Below, in pieces: positions 12,881-24,931 of a stretch of DNA of 64,000 bases; the first letter of the stretch is position 1, and the number at the start of each line of letters is the position of its first letter. A program made the translations under genes and the position numbers. This DNA is from Sclerurus mexicanus (lineage: Eukaryota > Chordata > Aves > Passeriformes > Furnariidae): contig VWZF01002259.1 in NCBI GenBank assembly GCA_013396755.1, forward strand, positions 124,001 to 188,000, written 5' to 3'. The notes under the pieces were generated by a model. The model did not search any database. It saw only the letters and a list, made by a program, of their open reading frames with translations, and was not told where the DNA came from.

Positions 12881-14031
12881 CAGCATGTAGGATAGATGAG
12901 AAATTGAACAAGAAAACAATGACATGGAAGAATGTCTAGAAGGAGAGACATGGGGAAGTCAAACATCTAATTTATGATCATATAGTAGGTCAAAAGACAC
13001 AGAAAGAGTGAATCCAAGCTGCCTCATACCCAGCCCTGAACACTAGATTTCACTATCTAGCATGGCTTTGCATCATTGCAAAACAACCCAACAAAGCAGT
13101 GATAAGATATTCCAGTCCTGTGTCAAATTACCTTTACATTCCATGATTTCAAAACGAATTTGGCCCAGATGATTGCATTTAAATGAGAACTTTGCTGCAA
13201 ATACTTTTTACTAAAAAAATGCTGATTTTGCATAATAGGATATGTTTCTAAGATATCTCAGTCATTTGTATATATATATAGATGCATGAAAATGTGGGTT
13301 TGATTAGAGCAATTGAAAGTGTTGCATCTTCTGTACATACTTTCTCATTTTGAAATATTAATAACTGGTTCAAAAGTATGATTTGAAAGTTGCCTTTGGA
13401 AAACAGTATTGTCTCCAGCGCCAAATGCTAAGTAACTATGTAGGGTGGTAGTTTCCGAGGATCTGAAGCTGAAGCAAACACCCTTTTCATGCAACATTAC
13501 TCTCTTGTGACTGGGGGTAGTTTCTGTGACATTGTATCAGATTTACTTGCCTTTAGAGATGAATTTTTTCAGGGCTGCATACTTAGTTTCCTAGATTTTG
13601 TCTGAGGAAGTCGAATCGGAACTGATGTTTCTGAGAATGGCACCTTCCTGCACCCCTTTTTCATCTGGGAAGAAGCTACCAGTGAAAACAGCATGTTCCC
13701 AGCAACTGAGAAGTTTCTACCTGCCTCATGATAAGGAAAATGTTGGCTTCATGTAAGAGCTGAATGGTAATGCACATGGCAAGGGGCTGTAGGACAAGGT
13801 TCTCCCCTGCTCATATAATCACCAATGTGTCAGAGGCATTGTCAGCCTCACTAGTCTGGCATTAGTGTTACAAGACTGAGCGGTTTTGATGTTGTCTCCA
13901 ACACTGGGCTCTAAAATTGGGGTTATAATATAGATAGTAAATGATGATGACAAAAAACTATAGTATTTTTCCACAAAAAATGTCAGTTTTAAGTAAACAA
14001 TTATAATTATCTGCCTTGCTATTGCTTTAAT
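12881..14031. other. Non-coding sequence, nothing recognised
   Basis: No exon or transposon is recognised. A short TA run lies at about 13269-13281. An ATTTCATTAA-like or exon-like structure was looked for and not found. Confidence 0.6.
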
Positions 14032-14230
14032 AGAATCACAGAATGGTTGAAATTGGGAGGGACGTCTGAAAGTTGTTTTGTCCAGCCCACCTTGTCCCTG
14101 CACACACAGGCATGGCTACTGAAAGCTGGTTGCCCAAACCCTGTCCAGACAACTTTTGAATACTTCCAATGACCTATATACTCCAACACTACACAACCTC
14201 CCTGAGCAACTTGTCTATACAGTTACCAGG
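14032..14230 (-). mobile_element. CR1 LINE 3' end fragment
   Basis: Read on the minus strand it ends in the CR1 terminus; on the plus strand this appears as AGAATCACAGAATGGTTG, followed by GGGAGGGACGTCTGAAAG, TTGCCCAAACCCTGTCCAGA and CTTTTGAATACTTCCAA. Only about 200 bp of 3' sequence remain. The terminus uses the CACAGAATGG variant, a different subfamily from the copy at 11.5 kb. Confidence 0.85.
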
Positions 14231-14654
14231 AGCATGTTATATAGCGGATGTAATAGATGTTAACATGTTTGAGCTTTCTGTGACATTTCAGTGAGCTCTC
14301 CTTGGACCAGGAAGGATTAAAAGTATGACCTGTAATAAAAACCTAATAAACTGCTTCTGCCAGTGCGCTATATCCCTTGAGGTGACAATGGTCTCCCAGC
14401 TGAATCCATCCACACATCCTAAAACAGAGAGCTAATTCTCTCTGCATTTATGAAAAACGGGGTTCAAATCACAGCAAGTAGGCAACTTTCGCAGCACTAT
14501 TTGCTGACACTGCTTCATCTCACACCCCTGTTCTCTGCTTGCCAACACCAATGCATTCTCAATAGAGCCACAACTTCTCAACGTCAGGAATAAAATGCAT
14601 TCTCATTCCCCTCTTATGTCTGACATTTTTGTAGCGTATCCTTAAAAATTAGAA
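14231..14654. other. Non-coding spacer between two CR1 copies
   Basis: No gene or repeat is recognised. The left limit of the following CR1 is uncertain, so the last tens of bases may belong to it. Confidence 0.55.
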
Positions 14655-15460
14655 GGCTGGGCAATCACTAACCACTTTGTTTAACAAAGACAAGTGCTGG
14701 ATTCTGCACCTGGGACAGGGCAACCATGGATGTATATGAACAGTGAGGAATGAGATACTGCAGACCAGCATCACAAAAAGGAACATGGGGGTCCTGGTTG
14801 ATGGCAAATTGAATATGAGTCAGCAGTGCCCTGGCAGCCAGGAGGGCCAATGGTGTCCAGGGGGACATCAGGCAAAGCATCGCCAGCTGGGCAAGGGTGG
14901 GGATTGTTCCGCTCTGCTCTGCACTGGGGCAGCTTCACCTGGAATATTGTGTGCAGGTTTGGGTGCCACAGTATAAGCAGGATATAAAGCCATTAGACAG
15001 TGTCCATAGGAGAGCTATGAAGATGGTGAAGGGTCTAGAGGGGTAACCATATGAGGAGCAGCTAAGGTCACTTAGTTTGTTCAGCCTGGAGAAGAGGAGA
15101 CAGGGGAGACCTCATAGCAGTTTGCAAATTTCTCACAAGTAGAAGTGGAAGGGTAGACACTGATCTCCTGTCTTTGCTAACAAGTGACAGAACCCAAGGG
15201 AATGGCATGAAGCTGTGTCAGGGGGAGGTTTAGGCTGGATATCAAGAAAAGTTTCTTCACCCAGGGGGTGGCTAGGTGCTGGAACAGACTCCCCAGGGAA
15301 GTAGTCACAGCACCATGCCTGATGGAATTCAAGTAGCACTTGGACAATGTGTGCAGGCACATGGTGTGTTTCTTGAAGCTGTCCTGTGCAGGGCCTGTGC
15401 AACTCCTGTGAGTTGGACTCAATGATCATTGTAGGTCCCTTCATATCTCTAATTCTAAGT
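14655..15460 (+). mobile_element. CR1 LINE, ORF2 C-terminus plus 3' UTR, degraded
   Basis: About 800 bp of CR1 cover the C-terminal end of ORF2 and the 3' UTR. In the frame around 14780-14830 the peptide NMGVLVDGKLNMSQQC is the CR1 motif that precedes the C-terminal domain of the reverse transcriptase. Next come the segments CACCTGGAATATTGTGTGCA and TTCAGCCTGGAGAAGAGGAG, then TTTAGGCTGGATATCAAGAA and the 3' tail GAGTTGGACTCAATGATCAT. Frameshifts and stops break the frame (after about 14830 the CR1 reading continues in other frames), so it is a dead copy. The 5' boundary is approximate. Confidence 0.92.
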
Positions 15461-18149
15461 CTTTCTCCATGACAAGACTGCTTTAAAGAATAGGGCCAAA
15501 GCCCAGCATTCCAGGTTACTCAAGGACAAGATTACCGTGAAAACTTGCCAGCTGATTCACTCTACAGGAGTGATGATCAGTGAACTCCTACAGAGTTAAA
15601 GGCAGCATGATGTACAGGTCTGCCAATTTAGGAAGTGCTTCACTCTCCAAAGGTCCTAGAAGTCATCAGGGATCTAGATTTCTCTACTGCTTTTGGCCGA
15701 ACAGTGTAGTTGTCTAACAAGTGCATGGCTCATGAATTGTAAAGTTTATCTCTAAAATGGCAAAACTTCATCTCTGCATCTCCCAGATGCTTTCTGACTT
15801 ATGAATTTCTACTGAACAAAAAGAGTTTCAGAAACATAAGTATTTGGGAAAGGCTACACTAGGAAATTAATTTGTATGTGAAACATAGTTCCTGGAACTG
15901 CTAGGCTGTGGAAATATCAGCAACAACAAGAAAATTAAGACTATGCTCAGCTTGCCCACCTTAACTCTCCATGAAGTCTGTCTCAGATGTACTCGCAGTA
16001 CAGAAAGTTGTCTTTTTCTGAACAACATCAGGCAGCAAATAAGAAGCTGACTGCATGGCCTGGAGGTCAGACCAGGACAGATTTACTGTCAGCCAGCTGA
16101 GCAATGTACACGTGTCAGCCCATTAATGGAAAGAGGATGACTGTGGAAATTTTTAAGGCTTGTTTTTTGTATCTCTAGCACCTGCACTCCCCATTAGTTA
16201 TAAAATTTATGACAGAAAGTGCTACTTCTGAAGATATTCATGTCTCTGATGCTAGATGAGCAGTTTAAAGTTTGAGTGTGAGACTTAGTAGGAGATTATT
16301 AGGTTCTGCATAATTCTACAAGAACTAGATCCTTTTACACCTTGTTCCCAGGGCAATATATTTGCAAAGAACAGTACCCAAAATTAGAAGTCTATCACAT
16401 ACTGTGGTGAAATATGCCATAGCATTTCATAAGAGTGTGGTTCAAGGCATAAGATATCAAACACATGGCTCATCTCATCTTCTATTTTCTTCAAGAGTAG
16501 CTCCAGAGAAGTAGAAAAAAAGAGCGCAGAAAAAGATAAAAAAACCTGCTTAATTCCAAAAGACTGGTTATTAATAGCTAAAAGACACTGGTTTAAATTA
16601 TGGGGGTTTATGTCTCCACCCAAAACTTGGATCATTAAGTCAGTAGTGTTGCTAGTCATATAACTGTCCAGTATCCCTTTGTATCATGCAGCTGTGTATT
16701 GCACAGCCTAATTATTCATTGTCTAGAAATAATCAGCAATTGTCCCTTCTTGTTTGATTGAAGGCCTCCTTTATGCCAGGGGGAAATAGTAATCCCCAGT
16801 CCTCCTGCCACACAACATTTGTTTTTTAACACTTTATTATGTCCCCTCTTGCCTGTTTAATTTCTACAGGAAATCACATTATTCTTTGCAATCACTATTC
16901 ATGGAGGAGGGTTTCATTTCATCTCCTAATCATTATCATTCTTGTAGAAACCCCACCTCTGTTTCTCCATGTCCTTCAATTATACTGACTTCTCTTTCAG
17001 TTACTCTGCATGAACACATTATTTTTGACATCAGATGCTCAGTTCTCAATGCACAGCAATATCCACTTCATTCACTCAAAACATTTATCAGATATTATGA
17101 CCATCTGACTCACTGGCCAGGCCATGCACAAGAGGAAAAATGGCTCTAAGAAGCAGCAAAAAGTTGCAAAGACAGTAATACCATCACCATCTGACCTCTT
17201 TAGACATGCTCTCCCATTAAGACTGAAGTGATTGTCTGGAGGCTGCTGAGCCATGTCTGACACAATATTTCAAGTGCAGCTCCTTTGTTTGTGCTTCTCA
17301 GTATTGGCTGCAGGAAGGCTGTGGGAGCACTGGTGGCTTTCAAACAACCCAAATTATTGTGTGTAGAAGGACTGAGGCACCCAGGGCAATCAAACCTGAC
17401 AGCTGCTGGACAATTCCTTACACCTGGAGATATCCACTCCTCTTGCTCACTAAATCCAGGAAGATGTTTACGTGTGCGGATATTTTCATGGGCAGAATTT
17501 TGGCCGTTCTCACAAAACAGGCACATTAAAAAACCACAGGCATATTTTATCATTTCCCAGGTTTCCACACCACCATGTAGTTCCATATCATTTTCCACAC
17601 TAATTCTATAACCTTGTTGAGTCCAGCTAGTAGTCATAATAAGAAAAGTTGAAATAAGAAAAGCACTTTTTCTCCATGAAGACAGTGACAGCATTGAGGG
17701 TATTTTCCTATAAACTCTTACAGAAGTTTGAATAACAGAATATGTAGGAAAAAAAAATGTGATAAAGGAAGTTATAAAAATTGATTCTTTTTCCCAGTTT
17801 CTTGAGAAAAATAGTATGAATGAAAAAGGGTATGAAAATAATTTTAAAAATCTTTTGTTTTATCAGTTCCCCGACATTTTCTATTAGGCAATATGTTAAA
17901 AAAGTTAAAAATATTTTTAATTGTTTTTCTGTGTCTCCAGTAATATGTCAAAACAAATTTTAAGTAGAAATGTATTAAATAATGTAAAAAAGACTGTGAA
18001 AAAATGAGGGGTTTCTGCAGAATGATTTTCTTTCCTTTTTTTTTTTACATATTCCTTATATATATATATGTATTTAATTTTTTCATGGTTAACAAAATCA
18101 GTGGGAACCATGTGCAGGAATCTGTTGATTTTCCATACATTTCCACAAA
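15461..18149. other. Non-coding sequence with one unassigned open frame
   Basis: No recognised gene or transposon. A 164-codon minus-strand frame at 17200-17694 with a hydrophobic N-terminus is discussed in the findings. Sequence right of 17.7 kb is very AT-rich, with T and A runs around 18035-18070. Confidence 0.6.
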
Positions 18150-18345
18150 ATGTAGGTTTTGATGGAACTCCATTCATTACCACTCTCTCAGCCCAGACAG
18201 AGAAGTTTTTACCCAGCAAAGAGTGCACCTGTGCAGTTTCTCCATCAGTGAACAGACAGTTTCTCCAGGGGACAAAGGCTTTACTAAAGTCCAGGCACAG
18301 AATATCCACACCCTTTCCCTCAGTCATCTAGTTCAGTTTAAGTCT
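18150..18345 (-). mobile_element. CR1-like ORF2 fragment, reverse-transcriptase core
   Basis: On the minus strand a continuous frame reads GKGVDILCLDFSKAF, then LLGKNFSVWAERVVMNGVPS. LDFSKAF and the VWAQRVV-NG-type motif belong to the fingers/palm part of the CR1 family reverse transcriptase. About 15 to 20 residues expected between the two motifs seem altered or missing, and the GVPQGS block that normally follows is not preserved. This is an internal piece without a CR1 3' end, unlike the other copies here. Catalytic YADD-type residues are not present. Confidence 0.7.
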
Positions 18346-21300
18346 CTTCTTGACTTTTTGTAAAGTTTAGGTTCCAGTTTAAACCCATTTTGTTGGAACT
18401 AGGTCAGAGTAAGGATGATCAGGAGACCATTAATACTGACAAATAATATTGTCCTGTCATGGTAAAGGTATATATATTTTTTTTATTATTATTTTTGAAG
18501 GCCCATAATGCAGATGAACCATATTTCTGAGCTCTTTGGTAAATGTTGTGAACTCCACATCATGATTGCTCCTTCCTCACTATTATAAAGTGAATGGAAG
18601 AAGCTCATTTTGCTCAGAACTTTAAGCTGAAAGGGGTTTGGAATTGTGAGTGACAGTCTCACAGGGGCTCTCAAATCTGGTATAAGGGAAGAAACAGTCA
18701 GTGTTTAAACCTTTCCAACTATTTGATTTAGTTGTGCTGGTTGTTGTGATTACATTTTTTTGGCCTCTAACTTCCTCCATGTGCAGTTGCAGGGGTTATT
18801 GTTGACAAACTAAGGGCTAAGAATTTAATGTTTGAGCCAGAGTTTAAAACTCAGTATGATGGTCGTCAGTGACACCACATAAATTTTGTGGACCAAATCC
18901 CGTGTGAAGTAGAAATTCAGTTTCAGAAAATTACAGTTTCAAATAGAAATTGAGAAACAACTAACGACCTCTACTATCTTGCCTTCTTTCATATTACCAG
19001 CCAGATTTGGGCTACAGAATAATTTCAAGATCTCAAACCACCTTATTTTTTTACTTTTTTTTTTCCTTCCTTGCTTGTATGTCTAAACCACTCTTTTTCT
19101 ACCTTCAGTCCCACTGGTATTTGTTACTATGGGACCCCCAGACCATGTTCCATACTCTTTTATTGAGACATTTGAAATAATGATGGTTTCAGAGGAGGAG
19201 AAGGCTGTGTTTTGTATCAGACATTTTGCTGAAAGCGTCTTTCTTATACAAGATTCACTAATCATACGAAACCAGGTTTTGTCACGTGTATCCATAAATA
19301 TAATCATATGGTATATAAATAGAATTGTTTTTAAATAGAATAGCTGTCAAGGTCTTCAGTCAGGCTTCATCAGCAGCTCTTTAAGAGAAAAGGCTGATTG
19401 AAAAGGAAAGTCAGTCAACAGCAATTTAGTATGAGGGCTAATAATCAACACTTCAGTTTCATTCCTGTTAAGCAAAAGGAAGTCATTTGACATAGATGTC
19501 ACTAGGAAGGATACAACATAAATACTGATGTTTTGCAGACCTCACAGGAACAGAAAAAAACCAAAACAACTACATGTATATTATAATGTTGGTGCACATA
19601 TATCATCCATGTGGTTACCAAGGGGGTATTTATATTTTAAAGAAAAGAAAATCTGTTCTCTTTCAACCCCCCTCCCCAAATAAATTGAAATAAAATAAAT
19701 TAAAAAAAACATACAACAATTTATGTTTTCAAAATTTGAAAACCGAGAAAATTATTTTTATGGTGCAGTTGTATAGCAATATGTGCATACTCAATATATT
19801 GATATTAAAAACTTTTTGTAATGCAGATTCTAGTGAAGACCCATTGACGTATATAAGGTAATCAGCAGCTTCTAGTAGCAGTTTCAAAGGTTAATCTGCC
19901 TTCATTTATACCTCTTGGATGATTTATCATTTGCAGAATTAAATTATAAGCAATGTAAAGCAGGAGTGCTGTGTTAAGTGTCAGATTCTGAAGATTTCTG
20001 TTTGCAGAAGCACTGATTGAGGCCTGTTCAAAGAACAGATTGGAAGGACCTGGGCAACACCAGTGATACAAAGGCTGCTGGAGGGCCTTTTCAGCATTTA
20101 TATTCTATAGATGTTGAGAAACTACAGATCTTCTGGTACAGCTCAGAAATAAAAGCAGCTCTGATGTTACGTCCCAGGGTGAGGTATTAGTGGGGGTTGA
20201 CTCCTGAATTTCTTAGTGTAAGAACTTTGAGGGGTGATTTCCATCACCAAATGCATTGGTTCTTCCATTCCAATGTTCTGAAAATTACCAGGAGATTTTC
20301 TTCTGCCTACCAAAGGGGAAGAAATTGTCACTCAGCCTTTGAAAAAGGTTTGTGTTCCAAAGATTAATCTAGCACTCAAATTTGGAACAAAAGATATCTA
20401 AAGGTGTGGATTTTAAAAGAAAATAAACAGAACTTTTTTATATTTCATAGCAAAAAGGCTACCAATATTTCATGAGTTGTTCTTTTTCCTTCCATATGAC
20501 AGCATCAATTGTGAAAAAAGATCATGCTGTGCTTGGATAAAGAGCCTTTGCCATTGACTTTAAAGTAAAGCTATTTGAAAAGCTTCCTTGTTCTTAGCAT
20601 TTTATATGTTGATTGGCATAAAATTTTACTTCACTACAATGATAAAAGACCTTCAATTTTCACTTTCTTATTAGAAAATACATTATCCTACTTGTATCAT
20701 ACGGGTGTAAATATTAAAGTGTGGTAATAAGAGGCTTGTATAGCTAGCAAGGTAGTTATTTATTCTAGTTCACCACTGTATCTGCCTAACAATAGAATTT
20801 CAACAGGCACCAGTAAATTTATAAAACAAAAAGTGTACACTTCTGTTATCAATATAATGATGTAAATATCTGACATTTTAGGAACAGGCACTCTGAAAAC
20901 TTCCATTTAATGTGAATATCTATAACAAGATAGAAGACTTTTGCTTCGTAATTATCCATTTCTACTATTTTAAGATTAGCAGAATAGCACTAGTAGGTTG
21001 TAAGATTCTTTTAAAGCACAATACCTGACTCGTTAAGAGGGCCAGTAATTCCTGATGTGCTTGAGCATTTAATTTGATGTTCATAGAGTACTATATTTTT
21101 ATATACTTTTATATTTTATTTATATTTATAGAATCATATACATATATTTTATATCAACCTATTATTTTAGTATAATAATATTCTTACTTTTTTCTCTCTT
21201 AGGCCTTTTTTTAGGTAGATAAACAAGCGCTCAATACCCGCATTCAGATCAATAGGGGCATAAAGGCAGTATTTTCAAAACTTACCTATGCAATTGGGAG

Positions 21301-23830
21301 TCTTAAGTCTCAGGTGACTCAGATTCAGAAGTTATTTGTCACATAAACTAGTTGAGTAATCTTAAATGAGCTGCTGGGATCAAGCAAAAAAAACCCTGTA
21401 AGTACCATGCATGCTTGGATTCAAAGTGTTCTCCTATGTCCACATGCTCATACATGTGAAGTAAATAGAACTATATTTGTAAACCTGAATAAGTTGATAG
21501 CAAAGAACAAACCAAAATAATTCTGCTATTCATTGATAACTCTGATAAAGTGTCTGACTCTTACCAAAAGTTGTAGGAAATAAGCCTCTATGGTATGATT
21601 TTTTTTTTTCTGCTTTTATGAATACTATGTATTTTACCTAATTTTGCCATTACTTTATAAGAATTACATGATTTCATAAAGGTATTTTAGTCTTGCATAA
21701 TTAAAAACATCAAAGTATTTTGAAATCCCCAGTTATTAATACCAGATTTTATATTAAAAAACAGGTTTGATCAAAACCCATCAATTTCATCAGTTCTAAA
21801 AGTTCCTACTAAACGTCTTGAGCTTGACACAATCTTGATTACAGGCTGAATTCCACTGAAAGGTTGTCCACTTTCCTGTGAGGATACTAAAGTGGTTGGG
21901 TTTTAAATGGTCTCTCTAAACTTGGATCTAGGAACCCAGACCTTCCAGAGCCTGCATTTTTAGAAGGACTCTTTTTATGTCTTTGCCAGAACGCTATGTG
22001 ATGTGCCTGGCAACTCTGGAAACTTTGGAGACATGCCACCTGCCAGAGTCCTCTATTTTCACACTTTTTGAGTTCAATAATGCTTGTTGTCCTGGTATCC
22101 GCAAATGGCCACAGAACAAAGAGTCTGTAACCTCTGAAAGCAAACTAAAATGTCATCCTGATAACTATAAAAACTTGAACATTCATGAAGTGATGAAAGC
22201 AATTACTAGTCTTGAGAATTTCCATAGTAAGCATAACAAGAACCTGAAATTAATTTAATTCATTTGGAAGATACTCTGCAGCTAAGAAAGCATATCTACA
22301 GAATTTCCATAGTTTCTTAAACATTTTATGTTGATTGTTGAAGAATTTTACGTGTTTTGTAATTAGAACAATGGGGGGGGGGAAGAAAAACACCTACCAA
22401 AACAGTAAACTTAAAATAACCGATTACAGTGCTTGAGGGAATTTTCTTCTGGCCTGCAATGACCTGTTTTCTTATTTGATTTCTTTATTTCTTTTTCCCC
22501 TAAGAATAGAGTGGGAATTATTAATTTTCTTTACTCTCCCTTTGAAAATATCTTTTATTTCTTGATCTTAGTTTTACACTATATAGTTTTGTAAATGTTT
22601 GGGAGACAAAGAAAACACACTGTTTTCTTTCTTCCTCATTAATTGCTTCATCTTTATACTGCTTTCACTCTTTCCCAAAGAAAAAGGTAAAGAGTAAACT
22701 TCTTTGTAAATGTACTCTCCATCATTGTTGGGCTGCTAACAATTGGAAAGAGTCAAATTAGGATGATGCTTAGCAAGTCAGTACCCAAGGAAAAAGTGTT
22801 TGTAGTGAGAGAATAATTCTGGACCATTATTTACTTATAACAGGTTTGAATTATTATACTCTTTCTTAGTAGACAGCGACTGCTGATCATGTGTTAGATG
22901 CTGGGTATTGAGGCACTATCCCTGTGTGCATTAGCTTTTATGGATTCTTATTATATGGCAGATACTGTCCCCTGAATGCTGGCTGTTCCATCAGGGTTTA
23001 CTTGCTTTTGGGTTTTAGGGGTTTCTACTGTTTTTTTTTCTGGATGCCATTCAAACACCAGAACCAACATCACCAGCAAAGGAAACCACAAGTTGATACT
23101 TTTATTTAGTTTGACACACTGGCACAGCTTGCACCACTTTGAACAGGCGCTTAAGCCATACACAGGCTTATTTTCCAAATAGGAACACCTATAGCTTTTC
23201 ATTTCAGTGATTTTGATACTTTTCATAAATTGGGCATTATATATGTAATATGGTGACTGTCTTTGTCATTACTTAAGGTGTTATTCATGTGATGAAATTC
23301 AGACAGCTACTATGTATGCTAATCACTCTCTATTCCCTTTAAAGTGAAAAAAGCAATTCATATGAATGACTACAGCAAGTCAGTCACACTCACTGTATGA
23401 TTGTCCTACATGTAGGTGTCTGTAAAGTTGATGCTTAGAACTAGACAAGATAAATCCCACCTGTATTTCTTTGGTAGGAAAAAGATTTACAAAATGAAGT
23501 GGAAGCAGCATCCACCAGAACACAGACACAAGATTCTTCCCAAACAAAGATTTATATAGGTATTTACCTATACTCATTTTGAGCTTCCGACCCCTGGCTT
23601 TCCCCTTAATACATATCCTAAGCAACCTGCAGTTATAATGATGAAAATTCATCTTCCTGTGTGTCTCCAATATAATTTTAATCTTTAACAGAATTCAAGG
23701 CTGTTCACATTCTCCTTTCAAGACAGCATCCAAATTTTGTTTACTTTTATATTCAAAGGAATTGCCTCTTCCCTATAAAATATAAAAAAAAAATGCTAGG
23801 GATGCTGACATAATCTTTAAAATATTATCA
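18346..23830. other. Non-coding sequence with exon-like candidates
   Basis: No gene or transposon is recognised over 5.5 kb. Exon-like patterns at 19109-19275 and 21990-22226 on the plus strand are listed in the findings. Several AT-rich patches occur (about 19670-19760 and 21090-21190). Confidence 0.6.
22373..22382. repeat. G10 homopolymer
   Basis: Ten consecutive guanines follow ACAAT and precede AAGAAAAA. It is a mononucleotide microsatellite and a likely sequencing trouble spot. Confidence 0.95.
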
Positions 23831-24425
23831 GATAATCATAAAATTGTATAGGTAGAGAAAGCACTGTAGGATCATTGAGCCCAAATGTTAACCCAACACC
23901 ACCAAGTCCACCACTAAACCAGGTTCTGAGAACCACATATACATGTTTTTCAAATGCCTTCAGGGATAGTGACTCCACCACTGCCTGGGCATCCCTTTCA
24001 GTGAAGACTTTTTTCCTAATATCCAATATAAACCTCTCCTGGCAGCCTCAGCTGCTCCTCAACAGAATTTATGCTCCAGACCCTTTATCAGTTCCATTGC
24101 CGTTCTCTGGACTCACTCTAGCACCAAAATGCCTTCTTGTAGTGAGGGGCCCAAAACTGTACACAGAATTCAAGGTGTGGCCTCACCAGTGCCGAGTACA
24201 GGGGGATGATCACTGCTCTGGTCCTGCTGGCCACACTATTGCTGATACAGGCCAGGATGCCATTGGCCTTCTTGGCCACCTGGGCACACTGCTGGATCGT
24301 GTTCAGCTGGTGTGGACCAGCATCCCCAGGTCCTTTTCCCTGGGCAGCTTTCCAGCCACTGTGCACCCCAGCCTATAGCACTGCCTGGGGTGCTACAGGA
24401 AGGACCCTGTGCAGAAACAACAGAG
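23831..24425 (-). mobile_element. CR1 LINE, ORF2 C-terminus plus 3' UTR, internally deleted
   Basis: Read on the minus strand, the frame near 24118-24330 gives KKANGILACISNSVASRTRA and ALVRPHLEFCVQFWAPHYKK, the conserved C-terminal part of CR1 ORF2. Upstream, WLESC lies in another frame, so a frameshift separates them. After GGAGCAGCTGAGGC the sequence jumps directly to GGTTTATATTGGATATTAGG (around 24040-24055), skipping roughly 150 bp that other CR1 copies carry there. The 3' end, seen on the plus strand as AATCATAAAATTGTATAG, is heavily mutated. Plus-strand open frames over this interval are antisense shadows. Confidence 0.92.
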
Positions 24426-24905
24426 ACCAAGAGACATTTAGACTTCGCAGACTGGCAGCTACACACTGGATGGAAACCCCTAAGGCAACCTAGTGAGCAC
24501 CAAACATTCATTTGGTTAACCACACGAAACATAGTCAGTGGCACCAAGAGGATAATTCAGCTCACTTTACAGAAGACATGTGTGGTGAAAATCACACCCT
24601 AAATATAGGTGTCTAATACCTTTGAGATTCATAATGATTAGGTCTTGTCATTCCTGTGCTGCCTCCTTGTGGATGTCTGATACCCTAAGGCATTATAAGC
24701 ACACGTATGTGTGTGTAACTAAGACACAAGCTGGACTATCATTAGATTTAGGTATTTTGAATGAATCCCACACCTAAAAGTAGGTGAACTAGTCTTTCTT
24801 TCTAATCTCTTTCTCCCTTATTCCACTCTTTTGTAAAATGAACAAAATGATACCGAGCATAGTGATATCAGGATAACTTCTTATATATGTTATAATGCTG
24901 TTATA

Positions 24906-24931
24906 ATTTCATTAAAATATTTTAATGAAAT
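24906..24931. repeat. Perfect 26-bp palindrome
   Basis: The 26 bases from 24906 to 24931 equal their own reverse complement. Each arm is ATTTCATTAAAAT, with no central loop. It is entirely A/T apart from one C and one G. Symmetry stops at 24905/24932. Confidence 0.97.

Noticed and set aside
23875..24378. 167-codon plus-strand open frame
   Set aside because: Antisense of CR1 ORF2; the minus strand carries the recognisable CR1 protein motifs.
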